NCBI GenBank assembly: GCA_036850595.1
Contig: CM072160.1
Location: 682,163 to 746,162, forward strand
From: Rhyacichthys aspro
Taxonomy: Eukaryota > Chordata > Actinopteri > Gobiiformes > Rhyacichthyidae
Reading direction: 5' to 3'
DNA: 64,000 nucleotides
The position numbers and the translations under genes are program-made. Under the pieces are notes generated by a model. It was not told the DNA's origin. It worked only from the letters and a program-made list of their open reading frames with translations, and searched no databases. Each line of letters opens with the position of its first letter. Within the stretch, counting starts at the first letter, position 1. This document shows positions 29,101 to 34,351 of this stretch, one piece after another.

Positions 29101-32100
29101 CAGACCCTGTAAGACCCAGACCCAGTCCATGTAAGACCCAGACCCAGTCCATGTAAGACCCAGACCCTGTAAGACCCAGACCCAGCCCATGTAAGACCCA
29201 GTCCATGTAAGACCCAGACCCTGTACGACCCAGACCCAGTCCATGTAAGACCCAGACCCTGTCCATGTAAGACCCAGACCCTGTAAGACCCAGACCCAGT
29301 CCATGTAAGACCCAGACCCTGTAAGACCCAGACCCTGTAAGACCCAGACCCTGTACGACCCAGACCCAGTCCATGTAAGACCCAGACCCTGTAAGACCCA
29401 GACCCAGTCCATGTAAGACCCAGACCCTGTAAGACCCAGACCCTGTAAGACCCAGACCCTGTACGACCCAGACCCAGTCCATGTAAGACCCAGACCCTGT
29501 AAGACCCAGACCCAGTCCATGTAAGACCCAGACCCTGTAAGACCCAGACCCTGTAAGACCCAGACCCTGTAAGACCCAGACCCTGTACGACCCAGACCCA
29601 GTCCATGTAAGACCCAGACCCTGTAAGACCCAGACCCAGTCCATGTAAGACCCAGACCCTGTAAGACCCAGACCCTAAAGACCCAGACCCTGTAAGACCC
29701 AGACCCTGTACGACCCAGACCCAGTCCATGTAAGACCCAGACCCTGTAAGACCCAGACCCAGTCCATGTAAGACCCAGACCCTGTAAGACCCAGACCCTG
29801 TAAGACCCAGACCCTGTAAGACCCAGACCCTGTAAGACCCAGCAGAGGAAGTTTAAGTCCTAAACTGTGACCTTAATCCTGTGGAATATTTGAACTGACT
29901 CAGAGTTCACACAAACAAACAATAATCGTTGTTCTGACTATATTTAACAGATTTCAGGGAGTCTTTCGTTCTGGGACGTCCTCAGAGACACTGCTGGTTC
30001 ACAGTTCACACCTCGGACGGATTCAGAAGGTTGTGTTTTTGTGAAGTGAGAACTACCACTGCATCAAGATTCTCTGTGGACTGGTTTAGGTTGGACTGGA
30101 CTGGTTTAGACTGGTTTAGACTGGTTTAGGCTGGACTGGTTTAGACTGGTTTAGACTGGTTTAGACTGGACTGGACTGGTTTAGACTGGTTTAGGCTGGA
30201 CTGGTTTAGACTGGTTTAGACTGGTTTAGGCTGGACTGGACTGGTATAGACTGGTTTAGACTGGTTCAGGCTGGACTAGACTCACGTTTGGTGCAGCTCC
30301 TGGTTTTGGGCGACCAGCTCCATCCGAAACAACACTTGCCTCCACAAACATTAGACCTGAAACAGAAAATACAAGATCATTCTGTATTAGAGTATGTCTC
30401 CTGATTAAGTCCTGGTTTAGACCTGGTTTAGACCTGGTTTAGACCTGGTTTAGACCTTGTTTAGACCTGGTTTAGTCCTGGTTTAGTCCTGGTTTAGACC
30501 TGGTTTAGTCCTGGTTTAGTCCTGGTTTAGTCCTGGTTTAGACCTGGTTTAGTCCTGGTTTAGTCCTGGTTTAGACCTAGGTTAGACCTGGATTAGTCCT
30601 GGTTTAGACCTGGGTTAGACCTGGTTTAGACCTGGGTTAGACCTGGGTTAGACCTGGATTAGTCCTGGTTTAGACCTGGGTTAGACCTGGTTTAGACCTG
30701 GGTTAGACCTGGGTTAGACCTGGTTTAGACCTGGGTTAGACCTGGGTTAGTCCTGGTTTAGACCTGGTTTAGACCTGGTTTAGACCTGGTTTAGTCCTGG
30801 TATAGACCTGGTTTAGACCTGGTTTAGACCTGGTTTACACCTGGTTTAGACCTGGTTTAGACCAGTTTTAGTCCAGGTTTAGTCCAGCTGCTCTTATTTG
30901 TCTTGCGTTGAGACTGACGGCTCAAACAGAGGCTGAGTGTTTGAGGGTCTTTAAAGGGTGGTCCCGTTCACACAAACAGAGCGGCTCAGTGTTTGTATCT
31001 CCTGTGAGGACATAAAACCTGTGCTCACACCTCGACCCGAGCTGCAGACCTAGACCCAGACCTAGACCCAGACCTAGACCCAGACCCAGACCCAGCTCCA
31101 GACCCAGCTCCAGACCCAGACCCTTCTCCAGACCCAGCTCCAGACCCAGACCCAGCTCCAGACCCAGCTCCAGACCCAGACCCAGCTCCAGACCCAGCTC
31201 CAGACCCAGCTCCAGACCCAGCTCCAGACCCAGCTCCAGACCCCAGACCCAGCTCCAGACCCAGCTCCAGACCCAGCTCCAGACCCCAGACCCAGCTCCA
31301 GACCCAGCTCCAGACCCAGCTCCAGACCCAGCTCCAGACCCCACTCCCGTCGCCCGCTGTGGACGCTGGGCCTGAGAGGACCCCCACTCGGGCAAAAGCA
31401 GCAATAAGGATTTACTGAGACATTCCCAGTGTTAAAGGTGTAACTATATAAACACGGCATAAATGTTAAAAACCCAAGGATAGTATTTCATGACACAAGT
31501 AAACGGTGCCTATTCCAAGAACTTTCAATGCACTCACTCCCGATGTGCTTCTCCATGAGACAGTGAAATCTGTGTGTAACTGTGTGCCTTGCTCTAAGGC
31601 AGTGATGTCAAACTCAAAGTGGTGAGGGGCTGTGTAGTTTTAAAAACACAAACAATCATTTCCTCCTTTTATAGAAAACGGTTTTGGTTGAATTTGAACA
31701 GGTTTTAGTCGGATTTCAACATATATTAGATGGATTTCAAGAGGTTTTAGTTGAATTTTAAAACAGATTTTATTTATCTTTGTTGCAAAAATCAAATCCA
31801 TCTAAAACATGTTTAATTCAATGAATAAAACCTAGAGCCAAAAACCTTCTAAATGTGTTGAAGGGCCACATGAAACATTGCAAAGGGCTGCATTTGGCCC
31901 CCGGACCGTGAGTTTGACGTGTGTTCTAAGGCCAAGAGAAGGTGGAGGTGGATGCAGTTTTATTTGATGATTTATTTAATAATTCAAAAGCAGTACCAAA
32001 AGATTTGAGAACATTTGTTCAGGGACCACCTGCTCAAACACACACACTGACTTGGTTTTGTCTGACCATGATCTTATCTTGTTTTGTCTTTATTCTAATT

Positions 32101-33034
32101 AGCCAATTGTGTTTCACATTAAACAAAATGATTTTGAAGCAACAACCCTTCTCTTCTTCTTACTCTTAAGAGATTTTCAGGTCTGTAGCTGGTGATAAAC
32201 AGAATGCTGAGTGGTCTTCGTTAACTAAAAGCTAACTAAACTAAATAAAGGCTGGGACTGACGCCTCAGTGATAGATGTGAGTCAACACTGAACCCTGTG
32301 AACCGGCTTTAGCAGGACTTTAGCAGGACTTTAGCAGGACTTTAGCAGGACTTTAGCAGGACTTCAGTCTCGGCCCTGGTTTTATTCTTCATTTTCAGAT
32401 GAAACGGTTTAGCCACTTTTAGAGAAAAGAGGAACCAGAGACAGGACGGATACAGGACCAGGTTTAAGTCCAAGTTTAATCCTGGTTTAGTCCTGATTCA
32501 AGTTGTTTGCCAAGTCTTTGGTTTAGTCCAGGTTTAGAGCTGGTTAATGAAGGTTTAGTCCTGATTCAGTCCAGGTTACAGTATTTGTATTAGTCCTAAT
32601 AAGGTCTAATGTAGGTTTAGTCACGGTTCTAGTTTTTGATCTAGTCCATGTTTAGTCCTGGTTAAGATTAGCTCTTTTTATTAACATTTCCAGATACTTT
32701 TTGTCCATGTATTAAACTATTGTAGTCTATATTCATTTTCTATAGTTAAATATTAGTATAAAATCCTAAATTAACACACTTTCACAATTAATACGCTTAG
32801 ATTAAGGTTAAAAATAAGACTTTAACTCTTAGGACCTGACAATACTCTGGACTTGCAGGTTTTCTTTCTCATTAATGGAACAAGATGGGACTCACGCGCG
32901 CACCGGGCCGGTCTCGTGCGTCCCTCGGGGCTGAGCAGCAGTCGCGTGTCCTCTGTCCTCCGCGTGCACCACCTGTACGTCGGCTCGTGCGTGACGTCCA
33001 GCTCCGCAGAGCGCGAGGAGCAGCAGCAGCCGCA
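1..33034 (-). CDS. ltbp1: LTBP1, latent TGF-beta binding protein 1 (partial, runs off left edge)
   Basis: LTBP1 is a secreted microfibril-associated protein that binds the small latent TGF-beta complex and anchors it in matrix. Exons read right to left: long-form start 32896-33034, 30286-30356, 27961-28195, 27696-27818, short-form start 18240-18489, 13327-13578, 12579-12655, 12345-12506, 11424-11526, 9394-9453, 8785-8907, 6530-6706, 6281-6436, 5809-6132, 5348-5518, 5136-5273, then twelve calcium-binding EGF exons down to position 197. Nearly all junctions keep phase 1, as expected for EGF and TB modules. LTBP1 rather than LTBP2, 3 or 4 is chosen because of VMFTPSICKV, VISEEKGQCFR, the HPPEASV block and an EGF with VCGSARCENVQGSF. 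The TB2 domain that binds LAP and the C-terminus are outside the window. The junction between 27696 and the short-form exon is out of phase, so at least one exon is unassigned. Confidence 0.93.
197..5273 (-). CDS. ltbp1: LTBP1 tandem EGF exon array (13 modules)
   Basis: Each exon is one EGF module in phase 1: 5136-5273 (no DxDEC calcium motif), then calcium-binding modules at 4807-4923, 4260-4379, 3342-3455, 3051-3170, 2754-2873, 2395-2514, 2196-2321, 1844-1969, 1633-1755, 787-915, 462-587 and 197-385 (last exon end could also be 230). Most start DVDEC, DIDEC or DINEC and contain the Asn and aromatic residues of the calcium and hydroxylation consensus. The final module (VCGSARCENVQGSFVCEC) matches the one that precedes TB2 in LTBP1. 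Modules 3051 and 2395 are near identical, and the pair 4807/4260 resembles the pair 3342/3051, so the array grew by recent exon duplication. Confidence 0.92.
1005..1510. repeat. Interspersed repeat, family A, copy 1
   Basis: A segment shared almost word for word with 14635-15030: it contains CCAATGGGAGCGCTCCTTTT and TGTGATTGGACAAAATCCTG, then a TCATTATAAAGACTAGATC stretch. Diverged copies occur at 20490-20990 and 25005-25530, and an inverted piece lies near 10030-10075. I cannot assign it to a named element. It lies in an LTBP1 intron. Confidence 0.7.
3495..4268. repeat. 23-bp minisatellite made of LTBP1 splice-donor copies
   Basis: About 33 copies of a 23-bp unit. On the gene strand each unit contains CGTCTGCACAGGTGAGAG, the last ten exon bases and the donor of the EGF exon at 4260-4379, or a one- or two-base variant. 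The array starts inside the exon end and fills nearly the whole intron to 3455. Confidence 0.9.
4957..5111. repeat. (TA)n microsatellite
   Basis: About 150 bp of TA repeats, interrupted twice by TTTGTGTA, in the LTBP1 intron right after the EGF exon at 5136. Confidence 0.97.
5348..5518 (-). CDS. ltbp1: LTBP1 Thr-rich linker exon
   Basis: The open frame in phase 1 reads TPVTTTTTKRPVITTTTKRP followed by VTSKTTTRPPR, a mucin-like, O-glycosylation-prone linker. The other two frames stop inside or just past the exon. The acceptor is TTTTCTTCAG and the donor ACA|GTGAGT. The KRP triplets are basic, so this stretch could be a protease site, which is inference. Confidence 0.78.
5809..6132 (-). CDS. 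ltbp1: LTBP1 linker exon with coding minisatellite
   Basis: The frame carries seven tandem copies of a 10-residue unit, RPGPPQSGSR or RTGPPQSGSR with two PPESGS variants, followed by a Lys/Gln/Thr-rich tail. The 30-bp DNA unit is multiple-of-three, so copy-number changes stay in frame. The donor at 5809 (CAAG|GTACTG) was chosen because phase 1 is needed to enter the next exon; a stronger GTGAGT at about 5716 would give the wrong phase and an early stop. This linker is the flexible, protease-sensitive hinge of LTBPs. Confidence 0.75.
6281..6706 (-). CDS. ltbp1: LTBP1 TB1 domain exons
   Basis: 6530-6706 encodes VISEEKGQCFRVLG, then NITKQICCCSRVGKAWGPDC and QRCPYFGS. The triple cysteine is diagnostic of a TB (8-Cys) domain and VISEEKG is an LTBP1 hallmark. 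6281-6436 encodes AFKEICPAGPGYQYSASAL, the closing cysteine segment, and the start of the proline-rich linker. This TB domain is not the LAP-binding one, which lies beyond the left edge. Confidence 0.92.
7717..8796. repeat. 18-bp minisatellite made of LTBP1 splice-donor copies
   Basis: Roughly 60 or more copies of an 18-bp unit (gene strand TCTGTGTCTGTGAGTAAC, with shorter variants). The first unit is the real 3' end and GTGAGT donor of the exon at 8785-8907. Long frames through the array on both strands are by-products of the 18-bp period and are not genes. Confidence 0.93.
8785..8907 (-). CDS. ltbp1: LTBP1 calcium-binding EGF exon with donor inside a minisatellite
   Basis: The exon encodes DINECEQPGLCVNGLCVNTR, then SYSCVCSAGF and HGLCI, a complete calcium-binding EGF (DINEC signature). 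Its last bases and GTGAGT donor (8779-8784) form the first unit of the 18-bp array at 7717-8796. Reading past the donor gives Cys-Glu-stop within the first repeat unit. Confidence 0.9.
9394..11526 (-). CDS. ltbp1: LTBP1 hybrid-domain exons
   Basis: 11424-11526 encodes CSSPLPGLRSRDTCCRGTG and KAWGITDCELCP, the double-cysteine core of the LTBP hybrid domain. 9394-9453 encodes GNSSCPTGFEQRNGTKCE, the closing segment with an N-glycosylation motif. Both exons are phase 1 at each end. The 1.97-kb intron between them holds a 0.6-kb minisatellite directly after the donor and copies of an interspersed repeat. Confidence 0.88.
9454..10835. other. LTBP1 intron, no exon seen
   Basis: Intron sequence between the 9394 and 11424 exons. 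It has a reverse-oriented fragment of repeat family A near 10030-10075 and AT-rich DNA. No splice-flanked cysteine-rich frame was found. Confidence 0.6.
10836..11420. repeat. GTGAGTGGACAGAGGACACAG minisatellite
   Basis: Tandem units of about 21 bp with CAGGTGAGTGGACAG on the plus strand, starting within a few bases of the LTBP1 donor at 11424. The donor-like GTGAGT is on the strand opposite to LTBP1. Confidence 0.92.
11563..11720. repeat. GGGACAGAGA-type purine-rich tract ending at a gap
   Basis: Simple purine-rich repeat (GGGACAGAGACACAGAGA variants) that runs straight into the N run, so it probably caused the assembly break. Confidence 0.85.
11721..11820. other. Assembly gap of 100 N
   Basis: One hundred Ns, a placeholder size. 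It lies in the LTBP1 intron between the 11424 and 12345 exons. Confidence 0.99.
11821..12290. mobile_element. Non-coding MITE-like element with long terminal inverted repeats
   Basis: The left end, CAGCTTTCTTTGTATTACAT and on to a GTTAGTCTGGGATCG block, is mirrored by the right end at about 12236-12290, giving inverted repeats of about 50 bp. The 370-bp interior has no transposase frame. The left flank is lost in the gap, so the target duplication and superfamily cannot be read. Confidence 0.75.
12345..12655 (-). CDS. ltbp1: LTBP1 linker exons leading to the hybrid domain
   Basis: Two exons. 12579-12655 encodes PHLVKVRVQHPPEASVKVHQ, the short conserved HPPEASV block of LTBP1 and LTBP3. 12345-12506 encodes a Ser/Gly/Ala-rich linker ending in FKYCFREVQDGQ, the first strand of the hybrid domain. 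The intron between them is in phase 0. The linker is much shorter than my recollection of the mammalian one. Confidence 0.85.
12715..13310. repeat. GGATTTGAACAGGTTTTAGTT minisatellite
   Basis: About 28 copies of a 21-bp unit in the LTBP1 intron next to the 13327 donor. Related arrays or fragments occur at 28353-28530 (inverted), 40070-40260, 44858-45690 and 48315-49455. Confidence 0.92.
13327..13578 (-). CDS. ltbp1: LTBP1 EGF exon
   Basis: The exon encodes LCPLLCKNGGLCLQKDRC then CLCPPNFTGKFCQLPV, a non-calcium EGF matching the second EGF of LTBP1, followed by a Ser/Pro/Asn-rich linker. It runs from a TGTTCCAG acceptor to a GTGAGT donor, phase 1 on both sides. A GGATTTGAACAGGTTTTAG-type minisatellite starts about 20 bp into the following intron. 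Confidence 0.88.
13600..15730. other. LTBP1 intron with repeat family A
   Basis: Intron between the 13327 and short-form exons. A copy of repeat family A lies at 14635-15030. Otherwise AT-rich unique-looking DNA with no supported exon. Confidence 0.6.
15735..15980. repeat. GGTTTAGACCTG minisatellite
   Basis: Tandem 12-bp units of the GGTTTAGACCT or GGATTAGTCCT type. This is the commonest array family in the window. Confidence 0.92.
15981..17387. repeat. LTBP1 intron with interspersed repeat fragment
   Basis: Mostly unremarkable intron. Positions 17165-17370 resemble an abundant teleost repeat (TTCTTCTGCTTTATCCC at one end; GGGAGGAACCTGGAGAGAAC and CCACGGAGACACGAGGAGG at the other). The element class is not resolved here. 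Confidence 0.5.
17388..18055. repeat. AGGTCTAAACC / AGGACTAAACC minisatellite (copy 1)
   Basis: About 60 copies of an 11-bp unit. Its counterpart at 21969-22612, after the gap, has the same flanks with many single-base and unit-length differences. Confidence 0.93.
18240..18489 (-). CDS. ltbp1: LTBP1 short-form first exon and shared VMFTPSICK exon (copy 1)
   Basis: The ATG at 18489 gives MQPFSLVCSLFFCCFLDAADG, a signal peptide, followed by VQVMFTPSICKVRC and CVQERCVNYCERGNVTTLSS. These match the start of LTBP1S and the segment shared with LTBP1L. The exon ends at a GTGAGT donor (last base 18240, phase 1) that joins the EGF exon at 13578 as FRV-F-L-C. The bases coding for the hydrophobic core are pyrimidine-rich and end in GCAG at 18435, so the long form can splice into this same exon at 18434. 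A Gly-rich run from a CGG/CCG repeat at 18283-18302 looks length-variable. Confidence 0.85.
18490..21640. other. Region upstream of the LTBP1 short-form exon
   Basis: Probable promoter and 5' region of LTBP1S just above 18489 (GC-richer to about 18780), then intron of the long form. A diverged copy of repeat family A lies at 20490-20990. No exon with both splice sites was found. Confidence 0.5.
21869..21968. other. Assembly gap of 100 N between duplicate copies
   Basis: Placeholder gap. What precedes it equals what follows about 26160, and what follows it equals what lies at about 17430, as expected if two contig ends that overlap were laid end to end. Confidence 0.99.
21969..26200. repeat. 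Right copy of the 4.4-kb near-duplicate
   Basis: Counterpart of 17388-21868. It starts in the AGGTCTAAACC array (21969-22612), which here contains odd units and a run of nine C (about 22467-22476), then the altered short-form exon and matching intron. A few substitutions (for example near 24149 and 24162) and a 20-bp deletion near 24945 look allelic. Confidence 0.85.
22793..23030 (-). other. Second copy of the LTBP1 short-form exon (probable assembly duplicate)
   Basis: This copy has the same signal peptide and VMFTPSICKVRCVQERC segment as 18240-18489 but is 12 bp shorter. It carries several small indels in the GC-rich part, which scramble residues between the NYC and GFRV motifs while happening to leave the frame open. 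It sits in a 4.4-kb near-duplicate on the other side of the 21869-21968 gap. The error style (lost G and C in GC-rich runs) and the long stretches of near identity around it favour an unmerged contig end or second haplotype over a functional extra exon. Confidence 0.7.
26000..26640. repeat. 79-bp minisatellite
   Basis: About six copies of a 79-bp unit containing GGACCTCCCTCACACTGG, AACGAGAAAGACCAG and GAGGAAGACCTGACTG. The left copy of the duplication is cut off inside this array at 21868. Confidence 0.92.
26660..27690. other. LTBP1 long-form intron, no exon seen
   Basis: Apart from the CTCF-like site, AT-rich DNA with no supported feature. Confidence 0.5.
26851..26867 (-). promoter_or_regulatory. 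Candidate CTCF site
   Basis: The minus strand reads CTGTCCACCAGGGGGCGCT, a near-perfect match to the vertebrate CTCF core. It lies in the LTBP1 long-form intron. Sequence match only. Confidence 0.5.
27696..27818 (-). CDS. ltbp1: LTBP1 long-form linker exon
   Basis: The exon runs from a TTTCCTCAG acceptor to a GAG|GTGAGT donor. The translation is a charged linker, TDEDGLSLKTTVSPETRREV then a Lys/Glu-rich tail. It has no cysteines, as expected between EGF1 and the short-form start of LTBP1L. It enters and leaves in phase 2. The internal acceptor of the short-form exon needs phase 1, so another long-form linker exon probably lies between here and 18489, or was lost at the 21869 gap. Confidence 0.55.
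27961..30356 (-). CDS. ltbp1: LTBP1 long-form N-terminal exons: four-Cys motif and EGF1
   Basis: The 71-bp exon 30286-30356 encodes NVCGGKCCFGWSWSPKTRSC, the conserved N-terminal LTBP cysteine block. It splices in phase 1 to 27961-28195, which begins with a proline-Arg-Cys and holds a non-calcium EGF (RCRNGATC, then RCLCRPGFYGDRC) and a Ser/Ala/Asn-rich linker. In LTBPs this N-terminal part is the transglutaminase and matrix-attachment region. The donor at 27961 (AAAG then GTTGGA) is weak and was chosen because its phase fits the next exon; the frame stays open to a stop at 27894. Confidence 0.8.
28353..28530. repeat. CTAAAACCTGTTCAAATCCAA minisatellite
   Basis: About eight 21-bp units, the reverse complement of the family at 12715-13310. 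A CACGGCCCGGGGGCCAAAT fragment at 28268 resembles the end of a hAT-type element. Confidence 0.88.
28643..28745. repeat. GGGGAGTATTTT 12-bp array
   Basis: Eight to nine nearly perfect 12-bp copies in the LTBP1 intron between the 27961 and 30286 exons. Confidence 0.95.
28918..29843. repeat. AGACCCAGACCCTGTA minisatellite
   Basis: About 0.9 kb of 16-17 bp units, with AGACCCAGACCCAGTCCATGT as a second unit type in a higher-order pattern. It generates long Gly/Leu/Trp/Val frames on the minus strand that are not genes. Confidence 0.93.
30070..30280. repeat. GACTGGTTTAGACTGGTTTAG minisatellite
   Basis: Tandem 11-bp-based units that stop within about 10 bp of the LTBP1 donor at 30286. Confidence 0.9.
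30405..30885. repeat. GGTTTAGACCTG minisatellite
   Basis: About 40 copies of a 12-bp unit, starting about 50 bp upstream of the acceptor of the exon at 30286-30356, so that exon is bracketed by arrays. Confidence 0.92.
31035..31345. repeat. CAGACCCAGCTC minisatellite
   Basis: About 25 copies of a 12-bp unit. A GSGAGSGAG-like frame on the gene strand has no splice sites, so it is treated as intron. Confidence 0.88.
31600..31923. mobile_element. hAT-like MITE
   Basis: Begins CAGTGATGTCAAACTCA and ends with the inverted TGAGTTTGACGTGTG. Flanks CTCTAAGG (31592-31599) and TTCTAAGG (31924-31931) are an 8-bp duplication with one mismatch, as hAT elements make. A short GGTTTTAGT-type tract is inside. 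No transposase frame. Confidence 0.7.
31924..32890. other. LTBP1 first long-form intron
   Basis: Five copies of an 11-bp CAGGACTTTAG unit lie at about 32310-32365. The rest is diffuse TTTAGTCC-rich DNA without a clear array. No exon seen. Confidence 0.5.
32896..33034 (-). CDS. ltbp1: LTBP1 long-form exon 1 (signal peptide)
   Basis: The ATG at 33034 opens MRLLLLLALCGAGRHARA, a textbook signal peptide, followed by DVQVVHAEDRG, which resembles the start of mature LTBP1L. The frame hits a stop just after a strong GTGAGT donor (32890-32895), so the exon ends at 32896 in phase 2. That phase joins cleanly to the 30286-30356 exon. An upstream in-frame ATG at 33104 would add a non-hydrophobic leader and is not preferred. 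The 5' flank is the CCAAT-box minisatellite. Confidence 0.8.
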
Positions 33035-33084
33035 TGTTTCTGCCGCAGGTGCTTCTCTGGAGACGGGTCCGAGAATGGGACTCT

Positions 33085-33515
33085 ATCAGAGGAGAGCCAG
33101 CCAATCAGAGGAGAGGAGCCAGGAGACCAGCCAATCAGAGGAGAGGAGCCAGGAGACCAGCCAATCAGAGGAGAGGAGCCAGGAGACCAGCCAATCAGAG
33201 GAGAGGAGCCAGGAGAGCCAGCCAATCAGAGGAGAGGAGCCAGGAGACCAGCCAATCAGAGGAGAGGAGCCAGGAGACCAGCCAATCAGAGGAGAGGAGC
33301 CAGGAGACCAGCCAATCAGAGGAGAGGAGCGAGGAGAGCCAGCCAATCAGAGGAGAGGAGCGAGGAGAGCCAGCCAATCAGAGGAGAGGAGCCAGGAGAC
33401 CAGCCAATCAGAGGAGAGGAGCCAGGAGACCAGCCAATCAGAGGAGAGGAGCCAGGAGACCAGCCAATCAGAGGAGAGGAGGTAGAAGACCAGCCAATCA
33501 CAGGAGAGGAGGAAG
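33085..33515. promoter_or_regulatory. Minisatellite of 14 CCAAT boxes upstream of LTBP1L
   Basis: Fourteen 30-31 bp units, each with AGCCAATCAGAGGAGAGGAG. AGCCAATCAG fits the NF-Y consensus. The array starts about 50 bp upstream of the LTBP1L ATG (33034, minus) and lies between the head-to-head LTBP1 and ILKAP genes. Some units may be in the LTBP1 5' untranslated region, as the start site is not known. Confidence 0.8.
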
Positions 33516-34351
33516 GTGCATAGAAGCCACAGAAAAAGTGGCAAGAAACTAAAAGAGTTTAGGAAGAACAAGAAGTTAGATAAATCAGAGATTGCCCTTG
33601 TTTAGTCTTGGTTCTGTCCTAATAAAGTCCTGGTTTAGACCTGGTTTAGCCCATGTTTGGCCCTGCTTTAGTCATTCTTTGAACCAATTGTTGGATTTGG
33701 CTGTTGGTTTAGGTGTGGTTTAGTTTTGTTCTAGTCTGGTTTAGTCTTTACGTTTAGTTTATTTTTGGTTTATTCTTGAATTAATCCTGGGTTTAGGCAA
33801 AGTCAAGGTCAATGTTTATTTCTACAACACATTTAAAACAATCACTGCTGCCCAAAGTACTGTACAGGCTTCAGGTTTTGGGCTTGTCAAATAGAAAAAT
33901 CTACAATTAACACAATAAAGATACAATAAAAATAAAATAAGATAAGTCCGTGTTTTATTCATGTTTTTCCCCAGTTTACACCCGGTTTACTGCTGGTTTC
34001 GTGTTTAATTGAGTGTTTAATTACCACATTCTCCTCCTCTCTTCCTCGCTGTAATCTCTCTCCAGTCCAGACGGTGGCGGTAGCGGCTTTAAGGCTTTTT
34101 AAACCAGAGAAGACGCGCTGCAGACCCGTTCATAGTAACAAACGTGAAGCTAACCTTCAGTAACATTCAAGATTTAACTAATTTTTAAAAACTAATTAAC
34201 TCTACGTATTTCCTAATCCGGATATACCAGTTTTGAGCTTTAAACGGACCCTTTGGGAGACTACACCAGCTCATATTATCGGTTAAGAAACATATTTGCC
34301 TTTTCTTAGCGGCGGCTAGGCTAGTTAGCTTAGCGGCTAACGGTGAAGCTA
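33516..34351. other. LTBP1-ILKAP intergenic region and ILKAP promoter
   Basis: 33800-33940 resembles a teleost repeat tail (TTTATTTCTACAACACATTT, CCCAAAGTACTGTACAGG), shared with 51707-52079. The ILKAP 5' region (about 34060-34351) has short GC-rich stretches (GGTGGCGGTAGCGGC). No TATA box is obvious. Confidence 0.5.

Noticed and set aside
28989..29729. Minus-strand frames of about 160-246 codons with GSGSYRVWVLQG repeats
   Set aside because: Array of AGACCCAGACCC units inside an LTBP1 intron; the repeat lacks stops in several frames.
31025..31460. Gly/Ser/Ala or Leu/Gly repeat frame that might be an LTBP1 linker exon
   Set aside because: No acceptor or donor at its edges and the neighbouring exons already join in phase without it.
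33034..33552. Plus-strand frames with repeated SQSEERSQET or ANQRRGARRP
   Set aside because: Product of the 30-bp CCAAT-box array; antisense to LTBP1 exon 1 and without a family match.
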